Shown piece by piece: positions 1 through 10,130 of a DNA stretch of 34,439 nt (within the stretch, counting starts at the first letter, position 1; every line of letters starts with the position of its first letter). The DNA lies in NCBI GenBank assembly GCA_033557685.1, contig JAWQRN010000200.1, positions 1 to 34,439 of the forward strand, given 5' to 3'. This DNA comes from Sperchopsis tessellata (taxonomy: Eukaryota; Arthropoda; Insecta; Coleoptera; Hydrophilidae). The notes beneath the pieces are model-generated. The model searched no databases. It had not been told where the DNA came from and saw only the letters and a program-made list of their open reading frames with translations. Both the position numbers and the translations under genes were made by a program.

Positions 1-143
1 TACCAGTAACACAGACACATCCATAAACGAAAGTCCGAAACGTAGTACTATATACAAAATATAGAACTTTATAAAAAAACTGACGTTGTAATCATAAATT
101 TAACAAAGAAAAATATAATAAACGTCATTATTTGAATCAAAAT

Positions 144-147
<4 letters not shown>

Positions 148-193
<46 letters not shown>
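148..193. repeat. (TA)n microsatellite
   Basis: An uninterrupted TA dinucleotide run of 46 bases (23 units). It is a simple sequence repeat with no coding content. Confidence 0.97.
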
Positions 194-197
<4 letters not shown>

Positions 198-341
198 GAT
201 ATTTAATAAACGTAGGAACATTTTTATATGCTGCGAATACTAGTGAGAGTTAGCATCGTTACGCATATTTCGTTTAGGTAATGCCCTAGTCGCTGCTTAC
301 ATATTTTTTATATAAATTATTTATGTAAAATTTATTATAAA

Positions 342-500
342 TTAGTAAGTCTGTACTGTAACTGCGACTTTGAGATGCTGGAGATGGTCCAACACATTTT
401 AACGAATTGTCCCAAATATTATCACGAAAGATTGAAATGTAATATACCAAACAATGATAATTCGAATGAAATACTGGAAAATAAAAAAAAACCTTTTTAA
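342..500 (+). pseudogene. LINE C-terminal Cys/His tail (fragment)
   Basis: A frame without an ATG stays open from 342 to a TAA at 498-500. It reads YCNCDFEM, then QHILTNCPKYYHER, then a polar tail. The C-x-C ... H-x4-C arrangement with HIL..CP.Y...R is the zinc-knuckle-like tail found at the end of the pol protein in several insect non-LTR retrotransposons (Jockey/R1/I groups), downstream of the reverse transcriptase. In the family the tail probably binds nucleic acid. Nothing upstream in the 340 bases to the window start is convincingly reverse transcriptase, so this is probably a 5'-truncated insertion, which is typical of LINEs. No poly(A) tail is clear after the stop. The match is short, so a chance resemblance cannot be excluded. 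Confidence 0.55.
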
Positions 501-1664
501 AATAATGAAATTTATCAAAATAATAAAAATGCAAATATAAGCAGATTTTATAAGAATGTATTGAGTTTTTCTGAGATACTTGATACTTCAAGAAGTTGGT
601 ACTTCAGTTCTGCTTTTTGTTCCATAAGTATTCTTTTATCAGGGTTCAATATTGAATGACTGTGATGGTTTTAAACTGATATTATTGTGCATAATTACCA
701 CACCCAATAGCCAATGTTGCGAAAGAGTGCCGCGTTATAAATTAATTTAAAAAAAACTTTAATACTGAAATATAAAATACTTCTTATATATTATACAATA
801 TTATATGAATCTTTGAGTAGTATTATACGATTTTTTCACAGTCTAATAATTCTTTCAAAGTAAACAATAACGTCAAATCGAAACATTAATTAAAACATTT
901 GCTCAAAAATGTATTTTTAAGTTCACAGCTTGCACGAATATTGTGACGTATATTTATTTAAATGTAATTATTGCTGTGAAACTAAACGATTAGCAAATTT
1001 AGCGTTTACGCTAAAGCAATATGCTAAGATATGAAGCTGAAGCACAGTATCGGCAACTAAACAAAGGTAAATAAAGACTTTGTCTGTAAAACAAATAAAA
1101 TCAATTTTCAATCATTTTTAAATATTTTGAATATGTTATTTATACTATGTACTTTCTTCCACAATGAATTTTGTTTATTTTTATTTTTTCATATTTTTTG
1201 CTTTAACATTTCTGTATGTTTTATATTCATATCTGCGATAAAACTGATCTTTACTTTAATTTATTTACACATGTCACTGTTGAAATTTGTATAGTATATA
1301 TGAACATAGGGTAGGATGTCAATCTTCTTAGTTGTGTACATAAACGGGTACTCTATTTCTTTTAAATACATAATTCATAATATGTTAATCATAAATATAA
1401 TAATGAAATATTTTTGTCATTTTTTAAAGATATTTTGTTGGGCCCTCATCTAAACCAGAGGATGTTTCCATCATAAAACTGTCTATAACTGTCCATAAAT
1501 TATATCCTCGCTCTCAATACTCGAAACAATAATGTAATTTACAAGATATATTAATTTAATGGATATAATATATTTCTAAGAGCGCTGGATGTAGTTTTTG
1601 AATTAAACAGATCATATATTCGAAAAGTGATATTTTTAGTTCGTTGTAAAGTAAAAATTTTGCA
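501..1664. other. AT-rich DNA, nothing recognised
   Basis: Very AT-rich sequence with frequent stops in all frames. I saw no domain motif, paired repeat or RNA gene in it. Confidence 0.6.
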
Positions 1665-2110
1665 ATTATGTATGGAACAAAATGTTAGACAAATGCCACC
1701 ACGGCTCTACTGACAAGCTCTTGCTCTTTTGAAATTTTAGATAACATCGTTACATAATTGTGGATCTATTGTTGCAACAACACATTGGATCGTCACCTTA
1801 AGCTCAGGAATTAACCCCAAAGAAGAAGCCGCATGGTGTCAAATCACACGATTTAATTGGCCAATTCTGATCTTAGCAAAATTGTCGTTCATTTGATGCT
1901 ATTCCATCGACCAATTAACAAATTGTCTTCGCTTAAAATGGTCTGCTGTTAGAGTTCTTGGGTCAGTTGAATTTTGTAGGATTGCAGATCCATTTCTTTT
2001 GCCAGAATTAGCTGTAAGATGCTTCTTGAATCGTCTAATTCTTGTAATCCATGATGAATTGATGTCCCTGGGGATTTAGTAACAATTTCTCTGACTGCGA
2101 CTACGAGGGC
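1665..2110 (-). pseudogene. mariner-like transposase remnant (copy 1)
   Basis: Read on the minus strand. A 51-residue ATG-less frame (about 2101 to 1949) covers the helix-turn-helix side of an IS630/Tc1/mariner transposase: AVREIVTKSPGTSI, then LQSYKIQLTQEL before a stop. A frameshifted continuation gives HFKRRQFVNWSME. The next recognisable pieces are WPIKSCDLTPCGFFFG (about 1838-1888), the block holding the last acidic residue in the related insect group that normally reads CDLTPLDYFLWG, and near 1690 WHLSNILFH, the family's C-terminal GGHL..I.F block. The central DDE core, including the QDG block, has been deleted between about 1895 and 1915. No terminal inverted repeat could be paired. 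It is a dead copy of the same group as the element at 10131-10902, in the opposite orientation. Confidence 0.8.
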
Positions 2111-5100
2111 GTATAGGTGACTCTTTGTCCAGAATCGATCCAGTTTCTTAAAATTTTTATTTAATCTTCGAATTTAGGACCATTATTTAAACCGAAAAAT
2201 CCACGAAGCTTATGAACTGTTTCAACATAATATTCCCCAATTTTATAATGAGTTTTAATAATAGTAATTGTTGTTCTTTCGTGTAGCATTCCATATTTTC
2301 AAATTGCAAAATTGACAAATGGCACATTTGAAATTTTTAGAGCTACCAATCTTATAAAAAAGGCGCAAAATTGAAATCCGATGCTCTTATTGGGACAGCT
2401 TTTATAAGATACATAAACATTCTGATGATGCTGAAAAGTACTCCTTGGTAATAATTTCTTACAGAACATTATATGTTAATTGCAAAATAGCGCCATTTAA
2501 ATTTTCTATTTGAATCTATTTTTTCTAACACACTTTCATAACCATAACCAATAGATTATCTACCACTTTAACAAATAATATTTTAATATAATCTAGTAAG
2601 ACATGTCTATTTTTCATGTAATTATCTAAGGAATTATCAATTATTTACGATTTTACAACAGTATCAACGCAGTTTTCATTTTAGTATAGAAAAACAAAAT
2701 TGGTTCTCCTTAAAATATCACTTACAGTCCATCTACGTATTTCAAAACTGTTATCTTGTATTTACAACTAAAACCTTCGATTTAAAACATCACGTTTATA
2801 AGCTATCGCATTTTTTGAGATATCCTGTACACAAAATTCACACAGACACACAGAAGCTATGCCATAAATGATGGAATCTATTTTAGAGGAATATAAAACG
2901 TGTGTTTTCATCGAAAACATGCCGTTGATTTTTTTTTTATTTTTTTATTTTTTTTATTATTATACTTTTACTATAATAGAGGTGAATAACTGAAATGGCT
3001 TGATTAACACAAATTGTGGATGCGTTCTATAATCAATACAACTAAAATTATATTTTATAGCCTAAAAATTAATATTTGTACACAGAAAAATAGAAACTAT
3101 ATTTTTCTATCACATACTATATACACTTACTATATGCTTAATTGTGAAAAACCGCTAGCGCACAAATTAGTTAACTGAAGCGAGAATAAAAATTCGTTTA
3201 GAGAATACGAAAATAGGTTACGTAGTCTAGGAACTCGTTAAAATACTAGTTGAATAGCTTGCAAGTTGCCAATTCAATTTTAGTAGAGACGCTAGAGATA
3301 CACTAGGGTAACATCATGGTTTTATGCTTGTACTGTTCAGAGTAGGTAGAGAATTCCATATTGTTGTAGGTTTCGAAATTCACCGTAAAATAAATAGAGA
3401 AAAGGAAATTTAGGCCGTAAATTATTGTGCTTCTTAAAAAACTTGAAACATTGGTTTACTACTAATACTAGCATACTAAGTATTATCACAATTTACATAT
3501 AAGTCCAAAATAATTTAGGAGTTTGAAGTGCAATAGATGATAAGCAAACGAAAATATATTGATGTTAGCTCTTAAACTTTAATAACACGTTCTAAATTTT
3601 AAAAAGATTATTTTAATAAAGTTCATCCATAAATCATTACATAATATATGTTAAAATATAATACTTAGATCTCAAAATAATATAATTTATATAAAATAGA
3701 TTTTAAGTCCCATTTCTTTGAGAATATTTCTTCGACACTTTTAACTATAATAATTATTACTATTATTACTACCAATTACGTACCAAATTTATCTCGAATG
3801 ATACTTTTATCATACTTATTTATTTAAAAAAATAAAGAAGTTACTGCAAGTAGCATAATCCTACCTATTTACTTTTATTAACTTCTACCTTCCAAACCAT
3901 TGAACATATAAGATACCTAAACTGCAAATAAGCTGTCGATTAGATGAGCCTATAGTGTGGTCGATTGAACTTATCACTATCCAGCAGTTAGTACGTAGCT
4001 ATTATTTATTGCAGTCTTGCAATGTAGAGTGCATTTATTTTATTAGTGGTCAACCGAATTTACGTGGTAAAAATTGTACCTCATGTTAATTTATCAGGAC
4101 TTATAATGAGGTTGGTATAATGGAGTGCAAACATATTGACACAATTATAATTCCGAATAAAATTTGCTCTAGCTATAAGAGATCTTTTGAAAACTTAAGG
4201 TCACCAACAAATTAAAGATTCAAATTAAAAAATGTATAATCAAATAGAAAAATATAAAATTTTACGAGTTTAAATTTCTAGTTTGAATATGCTTAAACTA
4301 AGATCAAGTGGAAACTATATTCTTGCTATAGGAGATCTCCAGAAATATTAAACTTTGAAAAGAAATAAAATTTTTAAATTTAGGTTGTTAATATATTGAA
4401 TTTGTGTATATTTTGAACGAATTCCTTCTAAATATTAAGTTTTTCAACTTCAAGTTTTTACAAAGATTTTGTAACAAGAATCCCTTCCGTTGCGATATGA
4501 ATGTTTATAATTGTTCTATATATCCCGACAATATAAGCTACATTTAATTTTTTTAATTAATTAATTTTTTTTTAATCAATTAATTAATTTTTTGAGAAAC
4601 CTCGCTAGAATAGAATTTTTACCTGAAAGTTTAGTTTTTGGCGAGAACTTATTTACTTACATCTCATTTCATTTAATTCCAGATAATATCTCTGTCCAGT
4701 ACATAATAAAGTTAAATATAGATGTTTTAATTTAGATCTTTGGAATGTTAGCTTTTTGAATAGATTTTACAAATTTTATTCGTTCACATTTTCACTTAGC
4801 TCACACTCACATAAAAAATGATTTTAATTTGCTATTGTTGCTGTATAAGGTCTATGTAAAAAGTTGAAGTTGAAAAAGTTTCTTTCATGTATGTAAGTAC
4901 TTGTATAGCGAGATTATTATTTTTTTCTTAATTTGACTTATAATTCTGATGGTTTTGTGATACATTTAATATTTTGAGAGATCTTTAGTTAGAATAGAAT
5001 ATTCACTGAAAATCTTAATATCGAAGGTAATTCACCTTATTTAAGCGAAAAATTTAAATCTCTAACACTACTTTTTATTTGAATTTTAGAGATCTTTTAT

Positions 5101-5361
5101 TATAAAAATGATTTCTTTATTCTTAATTTTAATTATAGTAATACATGTCTTAATAAATTAGATTCTGAACTTTTAATTTTATACCACATGACATTTCTGA
5201 TGTCCTACTTATTTTCACTTTTTTAGTCTTACTTCTTATCAATGCGCATCTATCATAATCCTCTCATTACTCATTTGTGTTGTAGTAATACCGATTTCTC
5301 AAAATTAAATGTCAGTACAAGCAAAATGCACCCCTTCAATATGAAACATCCTACGTATATA
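2111..5361. other. AT-rich DNA with short low-complexity tracts
   Basis: No gene seen. A T-rich tract lies at 2930-2965 and a TTAATTAA-type AT palindrome cluster at 4545-4595. Segments at about 4585-4620 and 4968-5002 share TTTTGAGA and TAGAATAGAAT in the same order and look like a diverged repeated unit; related GAGATCT-containing pieces occur near 4180 and 4325. Confidence 0.5.
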
Positions 5362-5412
5362 CACACACATAACCAAACTTATATGGAATCACCGAGTATT
5401 TCTGCTTTTTAA

Positions 5413-6630
5413 AAAAGATGAAAAAGGAAAGGAAAAAGCACTTTATTCTTCTTCTTCTATTAGATCTAAAGGATCTGTTTCTTGTAATAACCAGGCGATC
5501 ACTACTCCTGTGACGTCTTTCCATATTAAAGGGTTTTCTCAGAGGGCGGCGCGTTGTGGTTTGTCTTCAAGGATAACGTGTGCGAGACTGTTGTCGTCCA
5601 TTTGCTTTACGTGATCGTACCAATATCGTCTACCTTGCCGTCCCCATCTAACCACGTCATCCACTCCGCATGTTCGTCTTATTTCGTCGTTTCGGACCCT
5701 ACCCCTGATTGTTTTTCCTGCTATCACTCTTAATCTTTTCATGTCTGAGCTTCTCACGATGCTTTTAGCCCTGTTTGTGTCTGCACGTGTTTCGATTCCA
5801 TAGGTCATAAGCAGTCTGGCGCATGTTTTATATATCCTGACCTTACTCTCTGTACGCATATATTCATTTTTCCAAATAACGCCTCGCAAACATCCAGATG
5901 ACTGCGGTTTTGTTGACTTGTGATCTTAGGTCTTGGGTTGGGTTGGGGCTGCTTGAAATATCTGCACCAAGATATTTGAACTGCAAAATAAGTTCGATAA
6001 ATTTACTGTTTGTTTCAAGTTTGCATCATACGGGCTCCTTGGAGAATATCATGCACTTTGTTTTTTTTTTTCAGTTGAGACCTTCATGTTGTACTTCTAC
6101 ACTGTTTGGTGGAAACTATATAGTAGTATCTGTAAGTTGTCCTCTGTATCAGCTAGAAGCGTTGCGTCGTCTGCGAAGCAATCCGCGGTGATGTATTCGG
6201 AGCCCAGTCTATAGCCCAATGACAAGGAAACAACTTCCTCTATGATCTTATCCATTATCAAGTTAAAAATGAATGGACTGAGGCTGTCCCCTTGTCTGAT
6301 GCCGCTTGGTGTGCCGTTCGATGGTCTGCCCTACCTTTCGTTGAATTTCCGGTATTGAGGCAATGTATTATTCTAACAATTTCCGGTGCGGTTTCTTTGT
6401 CTACCAGTACTATGTCTTTCAGTTGAACATTATCAAAGGCCTTCGTAAGGTCGACGAAATAGACATGTGCTGGTTTATTATATTCGATGGCCTTTTCTTT
6501 GAGTTGTCTGATAATAAACATTGCGTCGGTTGTTGATCTGTTCGTCTCGGTTTTCGATGCGCGAAATTTATTAATCAAAAATTAAAAAACGTTTAAAAAA
6601 TTTGAAGAATACTAAAAAAAGTGAAAATTA
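5413..6630 (-). mobile_element. 5'-truncated LINE inserted into the Tc1-like element
   Basis: This stretch separates the Tc1-like transposase and its 3' flank (right) from the left terminal repeat. It carries the C-terminal two thirds of a non-LTR reverse transcriptase and a short 3' tail. Similar AAAAGCA-containing sequence occurs on both sides (about 5400-5412, and about 6629-6640 in the same orientation on the minus strand) and may be a worn target-site duplication. Exact borders are uncertain by tens of bases. Confidence 0.75.
5443..6578 (-). pseudogene. LINE reverse transcriptase (FADD type), C-terminal part
   Basis: RNA-dependent DNA polymerase of a non-LTR retrotransposon, which copies its RNA into a nicked chromosomal target. 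In minus-strand order: NRSTTDAMFIIRQLKEKA, then FVDLTKAFDNVQLKD (palm, first catalytic Asp), a frameshift, IRQGDSLSPFIFNLIMD (6238-6299), CFADDATLLADTEDN (catalytic FADD box, about 6130-6190), a degenerate stretch, then the C-terminal module IRGVIWKNEYM-like (about 5870-5895), SKVRIYKTCARLLMTYGIET and RWGRQGRRYWYDHVKQMD. A TGA at 5539-5541 interrupts the frame, but the same frame then runs 32 more codons to a TAA at 5443-5445, ending in a DLIEEEE-like tail, so the TGA is probably a recent point mutation. The clade cannot be fixed by eye. Nothing before the fingers domain is present. Confidence 0.92.
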
Positions 6631-6728
6631 TTTGCTTTTGAGAAAAATGTTTATGTTAACCAAACCAAGCCTTTTTTGTAGTTTCAATAACCAGTGTTCC
6701 TAATCAAATAGTTAATTTCATCTTAGGG

Positions 6729-7332
6729 TTACTTTGTCCATTCTTCCTGAGTGGCTTCAACTAGGTGTTAATTTCCTAGATTATCCCTTCTAGCTCTAAT
6801 CCTCCTAATAATCAGGTTCCAAAAGTGTTCACTAAGATTAAGGTCGGGTGAGAAGGCAGACCACGACAAAACGGTGATGAAACGAGAAAGTTTGTAGCAA
6901 CTCTGCTATTATGTGGAGGTGTATTATCTTGTATGAAAAGAAAATTATTACCCACTACACCCCTCCACAGTCTAGCTACTGGTCCCAGCACCAAATCAAC
7001 ATACCAACTGAATTAATCCGAAGTCTGGTTCGAATTATTTCAAATGAAACACCAACAATTATCGCCGACAAAAGTTGTCTTTGCAGCTATGGATGAGAAA
7101 TGGACGGATTTCTTCTAGCGATTTGAGCTACAAACGGTCCTGCTGTTCAGTGCTTACTCTTTTATAGCATTGTTTAGGTCTGTTGTCAAGTGTTTCTAAT
7201 TCCAAGTACCTAGCATAGGTTTTTGAAACCACGCTTTGCATGACGCCTACTGTTTCGGCGATTTGTCATTCCTTTCTCAACAAGAGCAATAATTATTCCT
7301 CTCTGAACATGTGACAATCCTACGTATGGCAT
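6729..7332 (-). pseudogene. Tc1-like transposase remnant
   Basis: The DDE transposase of a cut-and-paste Tc1-like element. The minus strand starts at ATG (7330-7332) with MPYVGLSHVQRGIIIALVEK, the paired-domain-like DNA-binding N-terminus. After a frameshift comes AETVGVMQSVVSKTYARYLE, the second helix-turn-helix. Most of the catalytic core, including the first Asp block, is deleted. A frame at 6812-6994 then gives GNNFLFIQDNTPPHNSRVAT, with the second Asp in QDN. A further frameshift gives AFSPDLNLSEHFWN, carrying the third acidic residue, and the end ATQEEWTK with TAA at 6729-6731. At least three frameshifts and several stops make it inactive. Confidence 0.92.
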
Positions 7333-7534
7333 GTTACCTTTTTAAACGTCAGAATTAAATCTACTCACTCGCTACGATTTTACAACTGAACGGAAATATA
7401 AAAGTTATCAATTAAATGTTTTACTCATTTTTTAACAAAAAAAGTGTCTCTATTTCGCATAAGAAGTTTTCTATACATACAGATTACTGAAAAATACAAG
7501 GTGATTCCATATAAGTTGTGTTATATGTGTTGTA

Positions 7535-8782
7535 ACAGTTCATAAATGACTTAGTTTGGTTTCATTCGATTAGCGAATAACAATTTAAAAAAGTAAAAAT
7601 ACAAGTGAGTGAGTATTTTCCTATAGAGCAGGTATGGTCTGACGGTTGGGATATGAGTATATTACCGATCTAAGAAGGCGCAAAAATTTTCCTTTCCTTT
7701 TTTTGACTTGGAATGGAGGTCCTTTTTGATATAACAACGAGACGAGCTAGTCGTTTTATTATGTAATATTTAATCCGAATAAATTGAATCTGACTTGGTA
7801 TAAAGAAAGAAATCTAGCGAGCTTCTAATAGCGACAATAGAGTATTCAATCATAATAAAATAAATATGTCTAGTAATTCTGGAAAAAAACATAAATATCC
7901 CGAATCCATAATAGCCCAAGGTTTAACTTCTTCCGTGGAGGTTACGGAATCTCAACCCTAAGCACCCGGACCTAGATATTAATTGCCGTCGCTAGTAGAT
8001 AATAAAACAACCAACACACACGTCTGTAATTTTTTAGATATTGTTGTACTTGTTAGGGTAAAAATGCAGATCTGATTGTATTGTATTGTATACAGACTAG
8101 GGTATTTTAAATATTTAGTGTTACTATTATTCCATGGTAGCAGATATAAATTGTTGATTGTTAAATAATTAAAAGTGTTGATAGTTAAATAATTAAAATG
8201 GATGATTGCGAAATAATAATTTCTTTTGATAGGAATTAATCGAAAAGTATTTTTTTTATGGATGTTATAATAACTTTAAGTGAACATTAGAGTTATAAAT
8301 TGTTAAAAGTATAAATAACTGTGTCTGAAATTCTGTTTTTGAGTCTCACCTACTATTAAAGGGGAAAGATCTCCATAATTCAGTTTAAAGTTTAAACTCC
8401 TAATCGGAATATTAAGTTAGATGTATATAATATGCTCCAATTAAGAATTAAAATATAAGGTAAAAGAAATTTGTATACTTGTTTGTTTGAGTAGCTTCTA
8501 CCTAATTTCAGATACAAGTCCAAATAATTATAGTGAGGAGCGACTAAGACAAAAAAGTAAGTGTCAACTGTTCCCTAGTGCTATATGTTTTCTTGTTTGC
8601 CGACTTAATTCTCAGACGCCCAATTAAGAGCTACTTAAAATAGGTGTGCTTTTATGTTCAATCTTGGATAATGCGTTTGGGGAAATCACGACCCATTCCC
8701 CGCCCTAATTGAACTAGCTGTTGAAATATAATCACTTGTACAAAGGTTTAGTAATCTAATTACCTAAGAGAAGGAAATTAAG
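7535..8782. other. AT-rich DNA, no gene recognised
   Basis: No coding trace identified. The stretch 7920-7990 is less AT-rich than its surroundings but matches no family I recognise. A short tandem repeat (8151-8220) is listed separately. Confidence 0.5.
8151..8220. repeat. short tandem repeat, about three 22-24 bp units
   Basis: Two near-identical units containing GTTAAATAATTAAAA follow one another (8153-8174, 8175-8198), and a third, more diverged unit with GATTGCGAAATAATAAT ends at 8220. Confidence 0.75.
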
Positions 8783-8957
8783 AGTGATTATTGCCAGTAA
8801 AAATAAATAACTGTACAAATATTCGTGGGCATTCTAGCTCAATATTAAAAATAATCAGATGTGATCAACACTGAGTATCTTATTGTTTTTAATATTAAGC
8901 CAGAATACCAAGAATATTTCTACCGTGTTTTATTTTTACTGCCAAGAATCATTATTT
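8783..8957. repeat. long imperfect inverted repeat (hairpin)
   Basis: The left arm (about 8783-8858) read in reverse complement aligns with the right arm (about 8873-8957) over some 80 bases at roughly 75-80% identity by eye, with a spacer of about 15 bases. Shared blocks are TTTTTAATATT, AGAATATTTSTAC-like sequence and TATTTTTACTG. It could be a small foldback element or a remnant of inverted duplication. No target duplication or coding content was found. Confidence 0.7.
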
Positions 8958-9046
8958 ATATTTATATTGCATGATTGAAATAATGCATTCACTTAACTTT
9001 CTTTTCTATCTCCATCTCACTGGGGTACCTCATTCGCACACAAAAC

Positions 9047-9110
9047 TAAGCGTCTTATTGTTTTCTTTTTAAATATTAAGCCAGGACACCCACCAAAATT
9101 TCTACCGTGG
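9047..9110 (+). repeat. third copy of the 8.8-kb hairpin arm
   Basis: The segment repeats the right arm of the hairpin at 8873-8957: GTCTTATTGTTTT, then AATATTAAGCCAG and ATTTCTACCGTG in the same order, with small insertions. It lies about 90 bases downstream, in direct orientation. Confidence 0.7.
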
Positions 9111-9719
9111 TATAGATATTGGTTTATGGTTAAGGTTCAAGTTACAGATGACATAGGTCTAAGATTCCTGCTAAGAATATGCTCCAATAATATAATTACA
9201 TGTACTTTTCAATTTATTATTAGTTTACAGCGTTTTGTTTTATAAATTATCAAGTATATAATTATTTGTTAACATGAGTGTCAAAGTTTTCTCTGAAATC
9301 TTTGATAATAATTCTAGTGTTTTTCTAGTAGATGTAGAAGGACTAATAATTAATATTTTTTTTATATTAACTTGCTTGTTCAAAATAATTATATGCTGAA
9401 TGTGTGACCATACTTATTGCATTTATAATAAATCAACCTCAACTTACCGCTTAACTTACTATAATAATACATTTGATACCTCTTTTTCTATCGTTAATTA
9501 TCTTTCCAATATACATTTATCAACAAACTAATTAATTTCAACTTTCAAGATTTCGAAAAATGGAAATATCCGCTATTTTATACAAATAAGAATAAGAATG
9601 GTAAGATGCTTTAATCAGAACACATATTTATATAGGGTGTAAAATGCTTGAACAGCGTCAAAATATACCTACACAGTAAAACAAAAAATCAAACACTCTA
9701 AAAAGCAGGAAAACACATT

Positions 9720-10130
9720 TCAATTTACAAGGCACTCCTTCACGTTATAAGGTTCCATGTTGCACAGAAGTTCAAATATATTCCTTTTTAAAATAGGCAG
9801 ATCTTCAGTACACTTCAAATTAGCCGGTAAACTGTTAAAAAATAACAGACAACTATAAAACCAACATCTATGAAATAAATCAAAATTGTGTTTAGAGTAC
9901 ATACAGTTTTCTTTATGTCTAGTATGGTGTTGCGTATTCTTGAAGTGAAAGATTAGGGAGTTATAAATATAGAACGCTGGAATGATCATAAACCTTATAC
10001 AAGCCCTATCAAGTTCAGAGGAAGCACCCCCAAAAATTATACCATAATTCTTGTGTGAGTATACGTTGGAAAAGCAAACTGCACTCAATATATCAAAATC
10101 TACATATTTCTTTAGCACATGCAATATGCA
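9720..10130 (-). pseudogene. CR1/Jockey-like LINE reverse transcriptase, C-terminal part
   Basis: An open minus-strand frame of 134 codons resembles the region after the catalytic palm in many insect non-LTR retrotransposons. It has FSNVYSHKNYGIIFGG (family pattern YGIIFWG), a stretch around HHTRHKENCMYSKHNF (pattern YNTRHK), and a C-terminal FNSLPANLKC block (pattern FN.LP). It lacks the catalytic motifs, which should lie upstream where a mariner-like element now sits. The other half of the same LINE is at 10947-11352 on the same strand. The frame is open but the protein is incomplete. Confidence 0.82.

Larger units (their letters stand above)
5362..7532 (-). mobile_element. Tc1-like DNA transposon, interrupted by a LINE
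   Basis: The two ends match as inverted repeats. The left end contains ACTTATATGGAATCACC at 5377-5393, and the right end has its reverse complement around 7499-7515; the flanking ACATAAC and GTATTT blocks also match. Both outer ends abut TA (5360-5361 and 7533-7534), the target duplication of the Tc1/mariner superfamily. The interval is 2171 bases, but roughly 1.2 kb is a LINE inserted on the left side, so the element itself is about 950 bases, shortened from the usual 1.3-1.7 kb by an internal deletion in the transposase. The transposase remnant lies on the minus strand next to the right end. Confidence 0.9.

Noticed and set aside
286..591. Minus-strand frame of 101 codons
   Set aside because: It overlaps the plus-strand LINE tail at 342-500 and is low-complexity Phe/Tyr/Ser-rich; it is a shadow of the AT-rich context.
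5898..6191. Plus-strand frame of 97 codons
   Set aside because: Antisense to the LINE reverse transcriptase, whose FADD box lies on the other strand here.
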